Shown: positions 47,116 to 59,420 of the stretch, piece after piece
Layout of the letters: each line of letters starts with the position of its first letter
Numbering within the stretch: position 1 is the first letter of the stretch
Origin: Paguma larvata
Taxonomy: Eukaryota; Chordata; Mammalia; Carnivora; Viverridae
DNA: 64,000 nt
NCBI GenBank assembly: GCA_030068075.1
Contig: CM057836.1
Location: 67,183,788 to 67,247,787, forward strand
Direction: 5' to 3'
The notes under the pieces: model-generated
Databases searched by the model: none
Told to the model about the DNA's origin: nothing
What the model saw: the letters and a program-made list of their open reading frames with translations, nothing else
Position numbers and translations under genes: made by a program

Positions 47116-50100
47116 GAAGAATTGTTTCAAACACTTTTATTAGGTAAAAATATGTTCATAGCTAACTCTTAAACTGAGAGATTTAAGAGAACAAGGAATT
47201 TTTTTGTTTAAATTAAGCAAGTGCTGCCTGATTAGTTAAATTGGCCTTTTGTATATTAAATACTGGTCAATGTCTCAAATTTGTGATTTAAATGAATCTT
47301 TAATGACTCATTATCTTTAGGTAAGATTCCATTTTAAAAATAAAATGTGCTTAATTTTCTGTTCATTTTTAACTGTTTTTGTTTTGTTTTGTTTTGTTTT
47401 TGGTGGGGGAGGTATGGTGGGGGGATAGAAACTTTAGTGCAAAATATAGAAAGCTTTCTGCACTTAGTGCTTTTATGCCCACTGCCTAGATATATAACAC
47501 AAGATTCAACAAGCAACATTTTATCATGTTAGATGGTATATTAGGTACTCTGAAGGTATGGTCAGGAAAAGAGAGTACAATGGAAGAAACCAGAGCTGGA
47601 GAGAACATCACCGTTTTAATCAGAAAGACTGTCGTTACTAGAGATATAAGTTACTCTTCTGAAATCATGAGATACCTATCTGAGAAAAATGTTACAGAGA
47701 GGACTAGTTGGATTTTACTACATTGCCCTTAAAGTCTTTATAATATCCATTTAGAAATAGTTAGAAGCTGTTGTAAAAATGAACCTAGAGGATAGAAGAA
47801 AATTGCCCATAGAAATGGACGTTTAAAAGCAAAGCAATCCTCAAGTAGGATCATAGAATATATGACACAAGGGAAGAGTGAGAGGGAAGAAGAAATAACT
47901 TTGGACAAATATATTTGGGAAACCAAATATTATTAGATAGATAAGAAAGGAAAAGTCATGCACATCCACAAAGAAACTGGAAAATCTAAGAATGCAAAGA
48001 TAAACACTGTGATGTTAGGAGCCAATAGAGAAAATGTTAAATGTTGGATGGAGGATACAGTCAACTGAGTATCTAGTGAAGCCTGATTTTCTTAGCATTA
48101 ATGGCCAAATGCTGACCAGCATTAGTTGCCACAGCTCCTTCCAGCCCCTCCCCCCGACCAAACAGGAACAAAGTTGCAGGCGATTCATTGTGACTCTACA
48201 AGTAATATTCTATTTACTATCCCTTTGACCCATTTCCTTCCCTTCTGGTAATAAGATATGGTCAGGGTTTATGAGAAGCTATTGAAATTGTGAGAAAACT
48301 ATTATGTTGTACTGGGGAGAAAAAGGCCATGCTTTATGTTTCTTAATTACCTGGGAATAATAAAAATTCTCAGTGGAACACAATATAATGAAAAATAATG
48401 CAATTAAAATATATTACTGGACTGCCACTGTGTATCAGGAACTACTTTTGACAATAGGATACAGAGGTGACGAAGATACCTTAAAAATATCTTGGATATA
48501 AAGAGATTATGGAGAACTGGATGAGATAAGTGAGGAAAACAGATTCATTTTCATGTGAACAGGCTTTTAAATTATTTTTGTGAGGATTTCCAAAGGACTC
48601 AGCTACCAAATAAGGAGGAAGATTCTGGTACCTAGAGATGGGTTAAAAAAATGTGAAAAATATTTTCACCACATAAACATGGCTTAGGGCTAAACAGTGA
48701 TGGTTAGTAGTCTAAAATGGAAAAAAGCATGCCCCTAACGCAGAGAAAAGAAGTACCAAAAGTTACCTTGATTATTCCCCCTAGTAATATCTCTGAAAGT
48801 GACTTGGAAGAGCAGCCACTAAAAATAAATAAATAAATAAATAAAAATAAAAATAAAAATAAAAAGCTTATACTATGGAGCTCAATAAACACAATAATAA
48901 GCAAGACCACAAGGCATTATCATCATAAAGTATAATTCAAAGCAGTTCATTCTAGTCCCACATTTTGGTGGTGTGTGAGAACACTTATTTCTTTTCAAAC
49001 ATAATGTGAGGATAATTAGAAGTAGGTGGGGTGGCATTTTTTTTATTTTTTATTTTCCTGAGGCTTAGTTTTTCCTTCTGTATGTTTTAGGCTCATGAAT
49101 TTACTCCTGTGGGTTTTTAGACTCCTAAATTTTCATACTATGGCATTCTGAGAATTAGAAACCTACACTTAATTTTGCTACTTCCAAAAGGGAAAAAAAT
49201 AGTATTTTTTTCAAGTAAAATATATATTAAATGTAAGTGGCAAAATTACAATAACAGAAAATGAAACAGAAATAGTATGAACCTTCTATTTGGTTTAGTT
49301 CTTTCTTATTGAAGGCCAAATTCATAAGGTTCAGTAGGGCTGACTTACAGCATCTCCATTCACTAGGGGTTGTTTCTTCCTAGGTCTCATGTTATCTCAC
49401 AGATTATCTATCCTTTGGTACTTAATCAAATTTCTTTATTTCATAAACTGTATATAAGATTAAATATATGTCACTTCACTATCTTTTACTTTACCTTATC
49501 TGACTAAAATGTAACAAAATATGGATCGCAAACCTTTAAAGATGCATAAAAAAATCTTGATGCAAGGGCTGTGGGGAAAGGGGACCACTATGCTTCCTCA
49601 GATTAAAAGTAAGCAGTGAAATATCATCCTTTTGCCTAAAGTTCCAAATTTAGTATATTTGGATATACTATCACATATTATCTAAGAATGCCACTTGTTG
49701 AGTCAAATACTTTGAGATAGCAGCTTGGAGACACAGGAGATAGTTTTTTCCTATTTGGTTGCCAACCCAACTCCCTGTAAATCTAGCCCTATTTTCTGAA
49801 ATATTTACCGGAGTTTATGAGTACAAAAGGCAGACACTTATGAGAGGATGGATTTTAAATAATGAGCAGATCTCAAAAAATGAGAATAATTCTTGTTACT
49901 GTATGTTTTTCGTACCAGAAAAATTCTTTCTTCCCAAGACTGACATGGCTCTATGTTCTGGTCTCAGCTGGCTCCCAACCTAATCTTCCACTATGTTGCC
50001 ACTAACTTACTTCTGCCCCAGCACTGATTTCCTTACTGGCAGCCCCCACCTCAAGGCATTTGCAAATATTCTTCTATGTGCCTGAAAGAATGGCTTACTT

Positions 50101-50199
50101 ACTCCTTTCCTATATTTCTGCACATATACCACATATATTTATCTACTGATATAAATAGAAAATACCTCCCCATTGGGCTCTCTAGTTTTAAGTGCATTT
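47116..50199. other. 3.1 kb of non-coding DNA, no gene seen
   Basis: 48420-48560 resembles the old 'tgtatcaggaactac...ggatacagaggtgacgaag' repeat type, and 49930-50199 is weakly L2-like. A (TTTTG)n run lies near 47378-47401. Several open frames of 60-74 codons are domain-free. Confidence 0.4.
48821..48865. repeat. (AAAT)n/(AAAAT)n microsatellite
   Basis: AAAT units pass into AAAAT units. It resembles a SINE or LINE A-rich tail but no element body lies beside it. Confidence 0.93.
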
Positions 50200-51765
50200 T
50201 TATTCTTCTTCATAGCTTCATAGCTTATTTGAGTACACTTGACACATGTTACATTATTTTCAGGTGTATAACATAGTTATTCAACAATTTTTTATATTAT
50301 ACTATGTTCACCAGAAGTATAGCTACCATTTGTCATCATACAATGCTATTAAAATATCATTGATTAAATTCCTTATATTGTGTGCCTTTCATTCTCTTGA
50401 TTTATTCATTTCATTCCATAACTGGAGGCCTGTATCTCCCAGTATCCTTCACCGACTTTGACCATCCCCCACACACTCTGGCAACTATTAGTTTGTTCTC
50501 TGTATTTATAAGTCTAATTCTGCTTTTTGTTTGTTTATTTGATTTTTTTTCTTACATAATTCATATGGGTGAAACTGTATGGTATCTGTCTTTCTCAGTC
50601 TGACTTATTTCGCATAGCCACTTAACATAATACCTTCTAGGTTTATCCATATTGTCACAAATCACACAATCTCATCCTTTCTATGGCTGTGAACTATTTC
50701 ATTGTGTTTATATAACTTCCTTATCTGTGTAACAATGTACACTTGAGTTGCTTCCAGATCTTTGCTATTATAAATAATGCTGCAATAAACATGGAGGTGC
50801 ATATATATTTTTGAACTAGTGTTTTCATTTTCTTTAGTTATATATCCAGTATTGGAATTACTGGATCATATGATCTTTTTATTTTTAATTTTTTAAGGAA
50901 ACTCCAATTTGTTTTCCAAAACGACTGTACCAATTTACATTCCCACCAACACTCATGTGGGTTCCTTTTTCTCCACATCCTTGACTGCACTGGTTATTTC
51001 TTAACCTTTTTTTTTAAGCCTTTCTGACAACTACAAGGTTATACCTCTATGAGGTTTTAATTTGCATTTTCCTGATGATTCATGATGTTGAGCGTCTTTT
51101 CTATGTTTATAAACTGTATGTCTTCTTTGGACAAACGTCTATTCAGGTACTCTGCACATATTTTAATCAAATTGTTTGTCTTTCCGGTGTTGAGTTGTAC
51201 AAGTTCTTTATATATTCTGGATATTAATCCTTTATCGGATATATCACTTGTAAATTATTTTCTCCCATTCAGTAAATGGACTTTTGGTTTGTTGATAGTT
51301 TCCTTCACTGTTAAAAGTTTTTTATTTTGATGCAGTCCCATTGTCTAGTTTTGCTTTTAGTTCCCTTGCTTTAGGAAACATATCTAGAAAAATGTAGCTA
51401 TGGCCAATGTCAGAGAAATTACTGCCTGTGTGCTGTTCTAGGATTTCTGTGGTTTCGGGTCTCACATTTAGGCCTTTAATCTATTTTTAGTTTATTTTTG
51501 AGCATGGTGTTAGAAAATGGTCCATTTGAATTCTTTTGTGTGTAGTTATCCAGTTTTCCCAGGACCATTTATCGAAAAGACTGTACTTTCCCCATTGTAT
51601 ATTCTTGCCTCCTTTGTGATAGATTAATTGACCATATAATCATGGGTTTACTTCTGGGCTCTTCATTCTGTCCTATTGATCTCTATGTCTATTTTTGTGG
51701 CCAGTACCATACTGTTTTGATTACTACATCTTTGTAGTATATCTTGAAATCTGGAATTTTCTCCT
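50200..51765 (-). mobile_element. L1 LINE (L1MA-like), antisense ORF2 C-terminus and 3' UTR
   Basis: Reads antisense from the 3' UTR ('acattattttcaggtgtataacatag', 'gtatagctaccatttgtcatcatacaatgc') through 'aataatgctgcaataaacatggaggtgcatat', 'attactggatcatatg', 'aatttacattcccaccaacac', 'ttgcattttcctgatgattcatgatgttgagc', 'ctttatatattctggatattaatcctttatcgg' to 'ggccagtaccatactgttttgattactacatctttgtag' in ORF2. It is 5'-truncated and broken by stops, but it is the best-preserved L1 in the window. Plus-strand open frames in it are antisense shadows. Confidence 0.85.
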
Positions 51766-52409
51766 TGAGTTGCAACTTTGGATTAAATTGTGTGCTGGTT
51801 TCCAGTTTAATGGCCTCTTAAGCTCCAAATTCACTCTTTGTGCATGCTATGTAAAAATGGATTGGTTCCTTTTAAATATTTTTCCTTTTTTCTTAAGCTT
51901 AGTTAGTACAGTGCTGGAGAGAGACTATAGATATAAAGCATTTGATTTGTTCCAGAATTCTTCTGAAGGCTCCCAGGCAGGCTCCTGCAGAGCATGGCTT
52001 GCTTAGGACTAAGCTACTGCAATGAGACCAACAACTCCAGGCTCAAACTCCTTGCAGTTTTGCAGCTTCTCCAAATCTGGTAAACACTAGCACCACCCAG
52101 TGGCCATGAAATTCCTTGGGAACCTCCTTCAGACAACTTTGTAGCTCAGAGCCTTTGATGAGACACTGCCCCCGTGAACAACATTTTCTAGCATCTTATG
52201 GTGCAGATTTCTGGCAAGTTACAGAAAACATATTTCCATTATATTCTGCCAGCATTGCCTCCTACCAACTTCCTTTCGATTCTGAGCTATGTTCTTGCTC
52301 TCTCCAACAAAACCTGAATCATAGCCTTCACTGGGGGTGGGTAGATGAGTGGAAGTCTCCTTTGAATGCCTTATATCAGCCCCAGAACAGTGGCCACAAC
52401 AGATTGTAG
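51766..52409. other. Less AT-rich unassigned block beside the L1
   Basis: C-richer than its surroundings ('ggctcccaggcaggctcctgcagagcatggcttg'). It starts where the L1 stops. The 97-codon frame at 52116-52409 and the end of a 103-codon frame (51695-52006) have no recognisable domain. An old LTR or other repeat is possible but not shown. Confidence 0.4.
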
Positions 52410-52450
52410 CATATCATATACCATATCATATCATATCACATATTATATTA
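52410..52450. repeat. (CATAT)n-type microsatellite
   Basis: Imperfect ATATC/CATAT pentamers. Confidence 0.85.
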
Positions 52451-54429
52451 ACATATTTTACATCTGATATTCGATATTCTTAATTTCTTACTAGTCCACA
52501 TGCTTTAATTCTAGTCTTGTTATAATTAATAATGTACTATATTCAACTTTTCCTGTTTTGATCTGTGTGGTTTCTCTTTTCAGATTGGTCTTAGTCCAAC
52601 ATATAAGTGCTAAGAAGGTACAGCAACGAGATAATCTGAAACCACGAAATGACATGCCAGCCTTGAATAAACTACTTTTGGACTCCATTCATATAAAGAG
52701 AAATAAATAACTTGTTTAAATTATTGTGACTTTGGTTTTTTCAGCATCTAAATATCATCCTACTTAGACAAGTAGCTACACTAATCTTATTTTCTCATCC
52801 AACGCCAAGTGTTTCAAGTGTTCTGGATAACGGAGCATGCCTTCCTTGCCATTTAGTAGTTGCCCCGTAAACATATGCTGAAAACATGAGTCACATGGTT
52901 AGTAATAGCTATACAAACTGATAGTGAACTCAGTAAAATAAATACATATGAATATAGCCCAGTATTATGTATAAAACATCATATAATGTAATGAAATAAT
53001 CTGTTATCACTGACTTTGGGAAAAATGATAGGTGAACTTTAAGCAAAATTGTCTAATTCAAAAATACAATACCACATTCCTCAAACACCCTTGAAAATAT
53101 TTAGAGTTAACAAGATAAACATGGATGTTAAGAGAAAACCCTGAGGCATCTTATATCCCACCTTCCTCTTAATAACTCACATTTTACCAACATTCATTAT
53201 GATAATGTTAAAACTATTAGTTTTAAGGATAAGTATTATAGACTGATTTATGGTAAGCATAGATATTTTCATTCCTTAATCATTTTTCTGTGCAATCATT
53301 TTGCTGTGGAATCTATGGAGATAATTAAGATATGATCATTTCTCCTCAGGACTTCCCTGAGCCACATATTAAAATAATGTTGATATAAGAGGAATAGAAA
53401 TTACTATAATATAGAAAGAAGGTTGTGTGTAAATGGAAGAGATAAAGATATTAAATACAACTGAGAGAATAGGGCAACTTTCTCAAGGATTATAGGGTTT
53501 TAAATTAAACCTTAACTCTAGAGGTGTCTAAAAAGTCAGAATGGGAGAAATAAAGCAGGCTAAGTAATATCACAAAATTAAACAAATCCTTAGAACTCAG
53601 AATATTCAAGAACTTTCAGAGAATGGTAAAGAAAACAATTTGTTTAGAGTTGTTTGCTTGGGACCTGAGAAAGTTGTGATGACAAGTTGTAGCAAATGGA
53701 GGAACACTAGAAGTGCTAGTTGGTGAAGAAACAAGAAAACTTTTGAACAAGGGTAAGAAAGGGGTAGAGAAATTACCTGAAGAAGGCTGTTCAGAAGAAT
53801 ATGTGTAGGAGAGATTGGAGGTATGAGAGATTGGAAGGAAAGAGATCAATTATTGAAATTATTGTGGTCATCAATCAGAGTGCTTAACGCCTGGATTTAG
53901 AAAATGAAAACCAAAAGGGAAGGAGTGAGCAAATAGAATTTTGTAGCTGATTAAATTCGAGTTGTTAGTAGAGGCTAATGTTTATTGTGAGATTTTGAAA
54001 CTAGTGAGAATTGTTGCTCATATAGAAACCTGCACACGTATTATTAGAGTTATTTATGCGGTTTTGATATGGATTAACTGGAAATCTTTGGATCTTTTGT
54101 TATGCTTTGGAATAATTTCAATACTGTAGTAATTATAAATTTTTTAAGCCTGGTAGTATTCATACACAAAATCATTTGAGATTGGTGTACATTTGATGAA
54201 AATTTAATTTCCACTACTCTCTGTGGAATTTATGTTTCTATTTATCAAGAAAAATCAGAAATTTCATCACAACATTCAAGCTTACTTGTTGAAAAGTGTA
54301 TATAATATTCTATTGCATTGTATGCCATCTATAGCTATCATTCTATTTGCCTTCTTCCTTAAACTTACTGTACATTTCTATCTCACTATACTACTAATGA
54401 TATAAAGAATTGGTTTTGTGTGGTCTTTA
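52451..54429. other. Non-coding stretch, no gene seen
   Basis: Nothing placed. Open frames at 52491-52688 and 53616-53849 (minus) and 54223-54405 (plus) are domain-free. 53600-53990 has a purine-rich character. Confidence 0.45.
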
Positions 54430-54445
54430 TTAAAATAATTTAATA

Positions 54446-54669
54446 TGGGGCGCCTGGGTGGCTCAGTTGGTTGGGCGGCCGACTTCAGCTCAGGTCATGA
54501 TCTCACAGTCTGTGAGTTCGAGCCCCGCGTCGGGCTCTGTGCTGATGGCTTGGAGCCTGGAGCCTGGAGCCTGCTTCGGATTCTGTGTCTCCCTCTCTCT
54601 CTGCCCTTCCCCTGCTCACACTCTGTCTCTATGTCTCTCAAAAATAAAAATAAAAACATTAAAAAAAAT
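54446..54669 (+). mobile_element. CAN/SINEC SINE, youngest-looking felid-type copy
   Basis: Near-canonical plus-strand copy: GGGGCGCCTGGGTGGCTCAG head, pol III A box around 54459-54470 and B box around 54514-54526 (GAGTTCGAGCCCC), 'gtcgggctctgtgctgatgg', CT block, AAAAT tail. The 7-bp unit GAGCCTG is present three times (54553-54573) where other copies have two. The 16-bp duplication TTAAAATAATTTAATA (54430-54445 and 54670-54685) is perfect. Two overlapping long readings through it are SINE artefacts. Confidence 0.97.
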
Positions 54670-54685
54670 TTAAAATAATTTAATA

Positions 54686-55255
54686 AAAAGCCACCCTTTA
54701 GTAATTGTTGCTAATTTATTTTATTTGTCACCAAGGAATATGGATTATGAAATACTTATTTTTAATTTATTTTTCTTTTCATGCATTCTTATTATTATAT
54801 ATTATCATTTAATTTACTTATAGTCCATCCATACCCTCAACTTTTTTTTAATCTGTTTGATTGTACATGATTTAAAATTGGTAAAATAAAGTTTCCCATC
54901 ACTGTTCAGATTTTTTTATAGACGATTGATCGATAGAAAGAATATTATTTTTACATTACTGGTGACTTCTAAATCTTTGTGTGTATAAAGTATTAATACT
55001 GAATTTTAAAATTATAAATAATATCTATAGACCTTCATTATATGTAATGAGGAAACCAGCTTCCTTACAGTTCTCTCATGGTTCTTCCTTCTCCCTCTCA
55101 ATTTTTGTTAATATTCAAATATCTACATTATCATGTCTTTTAATATTTATACTTTTCTGTATTTCTAATTTTCAGAGCTTTTAGCCTTATCTATAACTAA
55201 AAGTATTCAATGTCTGTTATGACTTCTCTAGTGATATTTTGGTTTGTAGAATTTT
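54686..55255. other. Non-coding stretch, nothing assigned
   Basis: AT-rich. A 67-codon frame (54981-55184) is domain-free. Confidence 0.45.
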
Positions 55256-55269
55256 GACATCCAATAACT

Positions 55270-55485
55270 TTTTTTAAGTTTATTTCTTTACTTTGAGAGA
55301 ACAAGAGAGTAGGGAAGGGGCATACAGAGAGAGAGAAAGAGAGAGAGAGGGAAGGAATCCCAAGCAGGTTCTGTGCTGTCAGCACCTAACCTAACATGGG
55401 GCTTGAACCCATGATCCATAAGACCATGACTTGAGCCAAAACCAAGAGCTAGACTTTAAGGGACTGAGTCACCCAGGTGACCCCT
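55270..55485 (-). mobile_element. CAN/SINEC SINE, older subtype
   Basis: Reverse-strand copy: 'ttttttaagtttatttctt', GA block, 'ggttctgtgctgtcagcacc', 'catggggcttgaacccatgatcc', 'ttgagccaaaaccaagag', head complement ending 'gagtcacccaggtgacccc'. Flanks GACATCCAATAACT and GACAACTAATATCT are an imperfect target duplication. Confidence 0.92.
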
Positions 55486-55499
55486 GACAACTAATATCT

Positions 55500-56279
55500 T
55501 TTTAAAAAGTAACTTAAAAGGTATATTGTTGTTTGGAATTCATGTATTTTTAATTTTGTTTTAAAATCTTAGCAATTTGGTTATATAGTTATTAGATTTA
55601 TTAGATTATTTTCCACTGAAGGACTTTATGTTTACATACCATGCTTAAACCAAGAAATGCTGCTACAAAAAGTGTAAAGTCTGCCTCAGTTTTTACTCAT
55701 ATATATAATTGTTTCTTAAGTGTTGCTGAATTTCTTCCAAATAAATAAACACTCATAAATGACCTTCAAATAATTCCAGAGAAATTTTATTTCACTACAT
55801 GTTTACAAAGAGAACAATGTCACCTGTACTTCCACAACTGTTTTCTTGAAAATAAATTGTTTATTGAATATATGATTTTACATAGGATATGAACTAGCAG
55901 TCTGGGTGAAAGCTCAAAAAATACTAAAAATAAAAGTATAAGAATGAAGTATTATAGCTATTGCATTCATTGTATAGTTCTTAGAATCTTGTTTTTCTGT
56001 AATTCAGCTCTTGAAAGGACTTATGGTATACTAGGAATAAAATTAACATGTACTGCACACCAAATTAATGTGGTCAAAAACATCGAGATGTATTATATTT
56101 TAAGATTGAGGTTGGTACCACCCTATTACTCTGTTTTTTGGATCCTGTAGTAATGAAAAACGCTTATTAAATGCCTAATATTAAAACAGACTGTATTATT
56201 CTCTGTAACAGAGGATGTTAGTTTTGTGCTACTAATTTTCTGCTTCCTATACAGATTTTTTTATTTGTTCTTTATTGTT
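55500..56279. other. Non-coding stretch, nothing assigned
   Basis: AT-rich with no supported feature. The 68-codon frame at 55944-56150 is domain-free. Confidence 0.45.
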
Positions 56280-56490
56280 GAGCTATCTCTTACTCATCTT
56301 TAAGATCCCAATTTAAGTCCCAAGACCCTGGGGACATTCACTGGTAAATCCTAACCAACTCAGCTCCTTCTCAGCATTCATATAGTATTATATGTTATTA
56401 TCCATATTTAATTCTTCATGTATTCTTACTCTGTACTGTTCCTAATAATTTAATGTTTGTTTATAGTTTTCTTCCAATTTTCACAAGGGC
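56280..56490 (+). mobile_element. L2-like LINE fragment
   Basis: 'ctcttactcatctttaagatcccaatttaagtccc', 'ggggacattcactggtaaatcctaacc' and 'ttctcagcattcatatagtattat' loosely follow the L2 order (CATCTTTTAGATCTCAGCTTAAATGTCACC, then CCTTCCCTGACC). Low identity. Confidence 0.4.
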
Positions 56491-58696
56491 ATAACTCACA
56501 ATCCATAACACCTAGGTCCTCAATCCTTTAACTGCAAGGACCCGAATTTGCTCCGAAACATGAATAAACATGTTTTGCTCCAAAACATGAAGTGAAATTT
56601 TCCCCAGGGCCTCCAGACAAGAACAGCCCAGCCAAAATCTGTTTTCAGTACTATGATACCCTGAATAAAGAACCAAGGTATAGGTAAGGACTTCTAACAT
56701 GCAGAATTTCGAACTAATGAAAAGGTATATTTTAAGTCACCAAGATTGTGGTAATTTGTTACATAGCAATAGAAAATGAATGAACTATATGAAATTCCAC
56801 CTCTCTGCGATTCATAGTAAGCCCACAGTATGAGAAGCTTCATTTAATTCCCCCTGGGAACACATATAAATAATACCGATCCATGCCCCTTGCCTGGTGC
56901 TTACAGATTCTACCATTACTCATTGCTGAACATTTCGTGTATTTCTTCAGACTTGTAAACAGTTAATTGAATAGCAAGCATTCTGCACATTTTTCATCTA
57001 CCAGTCAAAACTTCACAGTCACCCAAAGCCTTTAGATAAGGATATTTAGGGATAGGGAGGTTAAATAAATTATCCATGGTCATATAGAAAATAAATGAGA
57101 ATGTAATTCATATAATCAGCTTATATTCTATAAACTATAGCTTATGTCCTTAGTCATCACATTATAAGAGTAGATAGAAATGCTACACTTCTTCATAGCC
57201 TCTGTCTTGGTCCCTTTTCACCATATGGATAGCCAAAATATATTTGAAATGTTTACAAATAATATAAATTATTTTTATTTTTTTATTTTTTCAATAAAGA
57301 ATATTTGCTAAATACCTAACAGCTATGGAAAATCCTTGGTCAATCTCTATGGTGTTGAAAGATCCTGTTGATGCTTACCATATAATGAATAAGGTTTTTT
57401 TTAAGCATAATCATGAAAATAAAACCCTTTTTCCCTTTTCTAAAAACCATTCTAAAATGTGGACAACACATTTTAGAATGGTTATTCTACAATGTGAATA
57501 TAGGAGAAATTATGTCTATTGTGTAAAGGGATGAAAATATATATTTTCAAATTTTATGTATAAAATTATATTTATCCAAAATTGTCTTCACCATGTATTT
57601 AATGAGTCCATGAGAGAATAGAGTCACCTAGGTCTTGGTAAACAAATGACTTTAGAATCTCATTCTTGCATATACTTTGCATGATGTAAGACTCCAATGG
57701 GGTAGTCAGAAAAAGTCCAGAATGCCCATTCTTTGAAGCAGTTACTCAGTCATGTGTTGAGAAGTTGGCTGTCGGTTCCTACTGTCTGCCTCTTTGTGGA
57801 GGTGAATATGGTCGTTTTTAAAAAGTCTTAGGTTGCTGAAATGATATCTTGAAGCATAGACACAAAAAAATAGAGTAAAATCTTTCATTAGTTTTCTCTT
57901 TGTTTTTGAAAGTTACCTATCTCTGTAGTTAAATGATTCAAAATGGGTTTCAAAGGAGGGAGCCAGCCTCCCAATTTGAAAGATCCCAGAACATTGTCCA
58001 GACATTTTCTTTTAATGTTTTTGTAAAATATTTAAAAGCAAAAAAATTGACCATGCATGTGGATAGGTATTTTTGAAAGAGAAAATATAATAACTATATA
58101 TGCAAGTCCAGTAATACTTACTGGAATTAATATAAACTATAGTTACTCTAATGGCATACTTAATATTCTAAGGGTTAGCACGATGAAAATTATTTCATAT
58201 GGGCAATAACACATGATTCTTTTTTATTTTGTTTCCTATATTACATGATTCTTCCTTTCTTATAATATTCCAATAGTTAGAAAATTGGGGATGGGTTAAC
58301 TACTGACAGATGATAGCAATTATGAGTGATTCCACTGTAGTTGACTATTTGACCCACTGAATGATAAAAAAATCAAAGAAACAATTGTATGTTTCAGCAT
58401 TGGCTTGGAACAAAATCCTGTTAGAATATTGAAATACATTAACTTTTAAGGATTATGGCATGAAAAAATCTAATTGACAAATAATTAACTTGATATCAAA
58501 GGAGTAATATACAATGTTAGGCATTTTTGTTAACACATTAAATTTAGAATAGAAATCATATGAACTGTATTCAACTTCTAAAAATAACTGATGTAAATTT
58601 AAGTGGATTTTCAATTAATTTCAATTAGTAGCTTGTATTAATTGATGTAAATTTAATATTCATCTTCCTATGGCTAGAGTTTTAAAATAGATAAGT
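56491..58696. other. Non-coding stretch with a strong hairpin
   Basis: The main structure is the perfect inverted repeat at 57445-57483. About 57030-57130 is weakly MIR-like. A 14-bp direct repeat TGATGTAAATTTAA lies at 58589-58602 and 58643-58656. Open frames at 56512-56700 and 57325-57534 are domain-free. Confidence 0.45.
57445..57483. repeat. Perfect 17-bp inverted repeat, 5-nt loop
   Basis: AACCATTCTAAAATGTG (57445-57461) and CACATTTTAGAATGGTT (57467-57483) are exact reverse complements around GACAA. No TA duplication or MITE ends were seen next to it. The arms do not extend further. Confidence 0.95.
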
Positions 58697-58711
58697 GCCT
58701 GAAGACTTTTT

Positions 58712-58911
58712 TTTATTTTAGTTTTTAATGTTTATTCCTTTTTGAGAGACAGAGAGAGACTGGAGGAGGAGTGGAGTGAGGGAGACAGAGGATCCGAAGC
58801 AGGCTCTGCATCGACAGCAGAGAGCCTGACATGGGGCTCGAACTCATGAACTGCAAGATCATGATCTGAGCCAAAGTCCGGCGCTTAACCAACTGAGCCA
58901 CCCAGATGCCC
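58712..58911 (-). mobile_element. CAN/SINEC SINE
   Basis: Reverse-strand copy: 'tttttaatgtttattcctttttgag', GA block, 'ggatccgaagcaggctctgcatcgacagcagagagcc', 'gaactgcaagatcatgatctgag', head complement ending 'gagccacccagatgcccc'. Flanks CCTGAAGACTTTTTT (from 58698) and CTGAAGATTTTTT (from 58912) form a near-perfect target duplication. Confidence 0.94.
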
Positions 58912-58924
58912 CTGAAGATTTTTT

Positions 58925-59420
58925 AAAAAGGAAACAGGTTAGATCAACTTGCAAGAGTATTCTAAATATGTAACTTATATATAAGTCAGTTATTTAAAAT
59001 AAAATGAAAGTTTTTTTCTTAATTTGTTTCCATATATTCAGACACATAACAAAACATAAATAAAATGAAAATTATCAGCATTCCATTACCCAAAATTAAT
59101 ATTTTGCATATATGTATCCTTATACTACCACACATATTCACATGTGTTATGGGGAAAATGCTGTTTCTTATCTAACTATTTTCTCTAAGTTATATATTGA
59201 ATTGTTTTTACCATAACTATCCATGTCTGAAAAGATATCATTGATAAAATGTTGGAATTCCTGTGCATGTAGGTTACATTATCTAAAAATGTGTATTAAT
59301 TTGATATTATAAAACCAATATGTGCTTGCAAATAGGAAATATAAATAATTCTAAAGAGTAAGGAGTGTGTACTTTTTTGCTCACTCACTACCAATCACAT
59401 TTACAGAGATAACTGTGAGA
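58925..59420. other. Non-coding stretch, possible L1M 3' UTR
   Basis: 58990-59400 has the A/T-rich 'ccaatatgtgcttgcaaataggaaatataaa' look of old L1 3' UTR sequence, but I cannot support the call. No gene. Confidence 0.35.

Noticed and set aside
51695..52409. Consecutive 103- and 97-codon plus-strand frames, considered as a possible exon pair
   Set aside because: The first begins inside antisense L1 and neither has a recognisable domain. No convincing splice-site-bounded structure could be argued from sequence alone.
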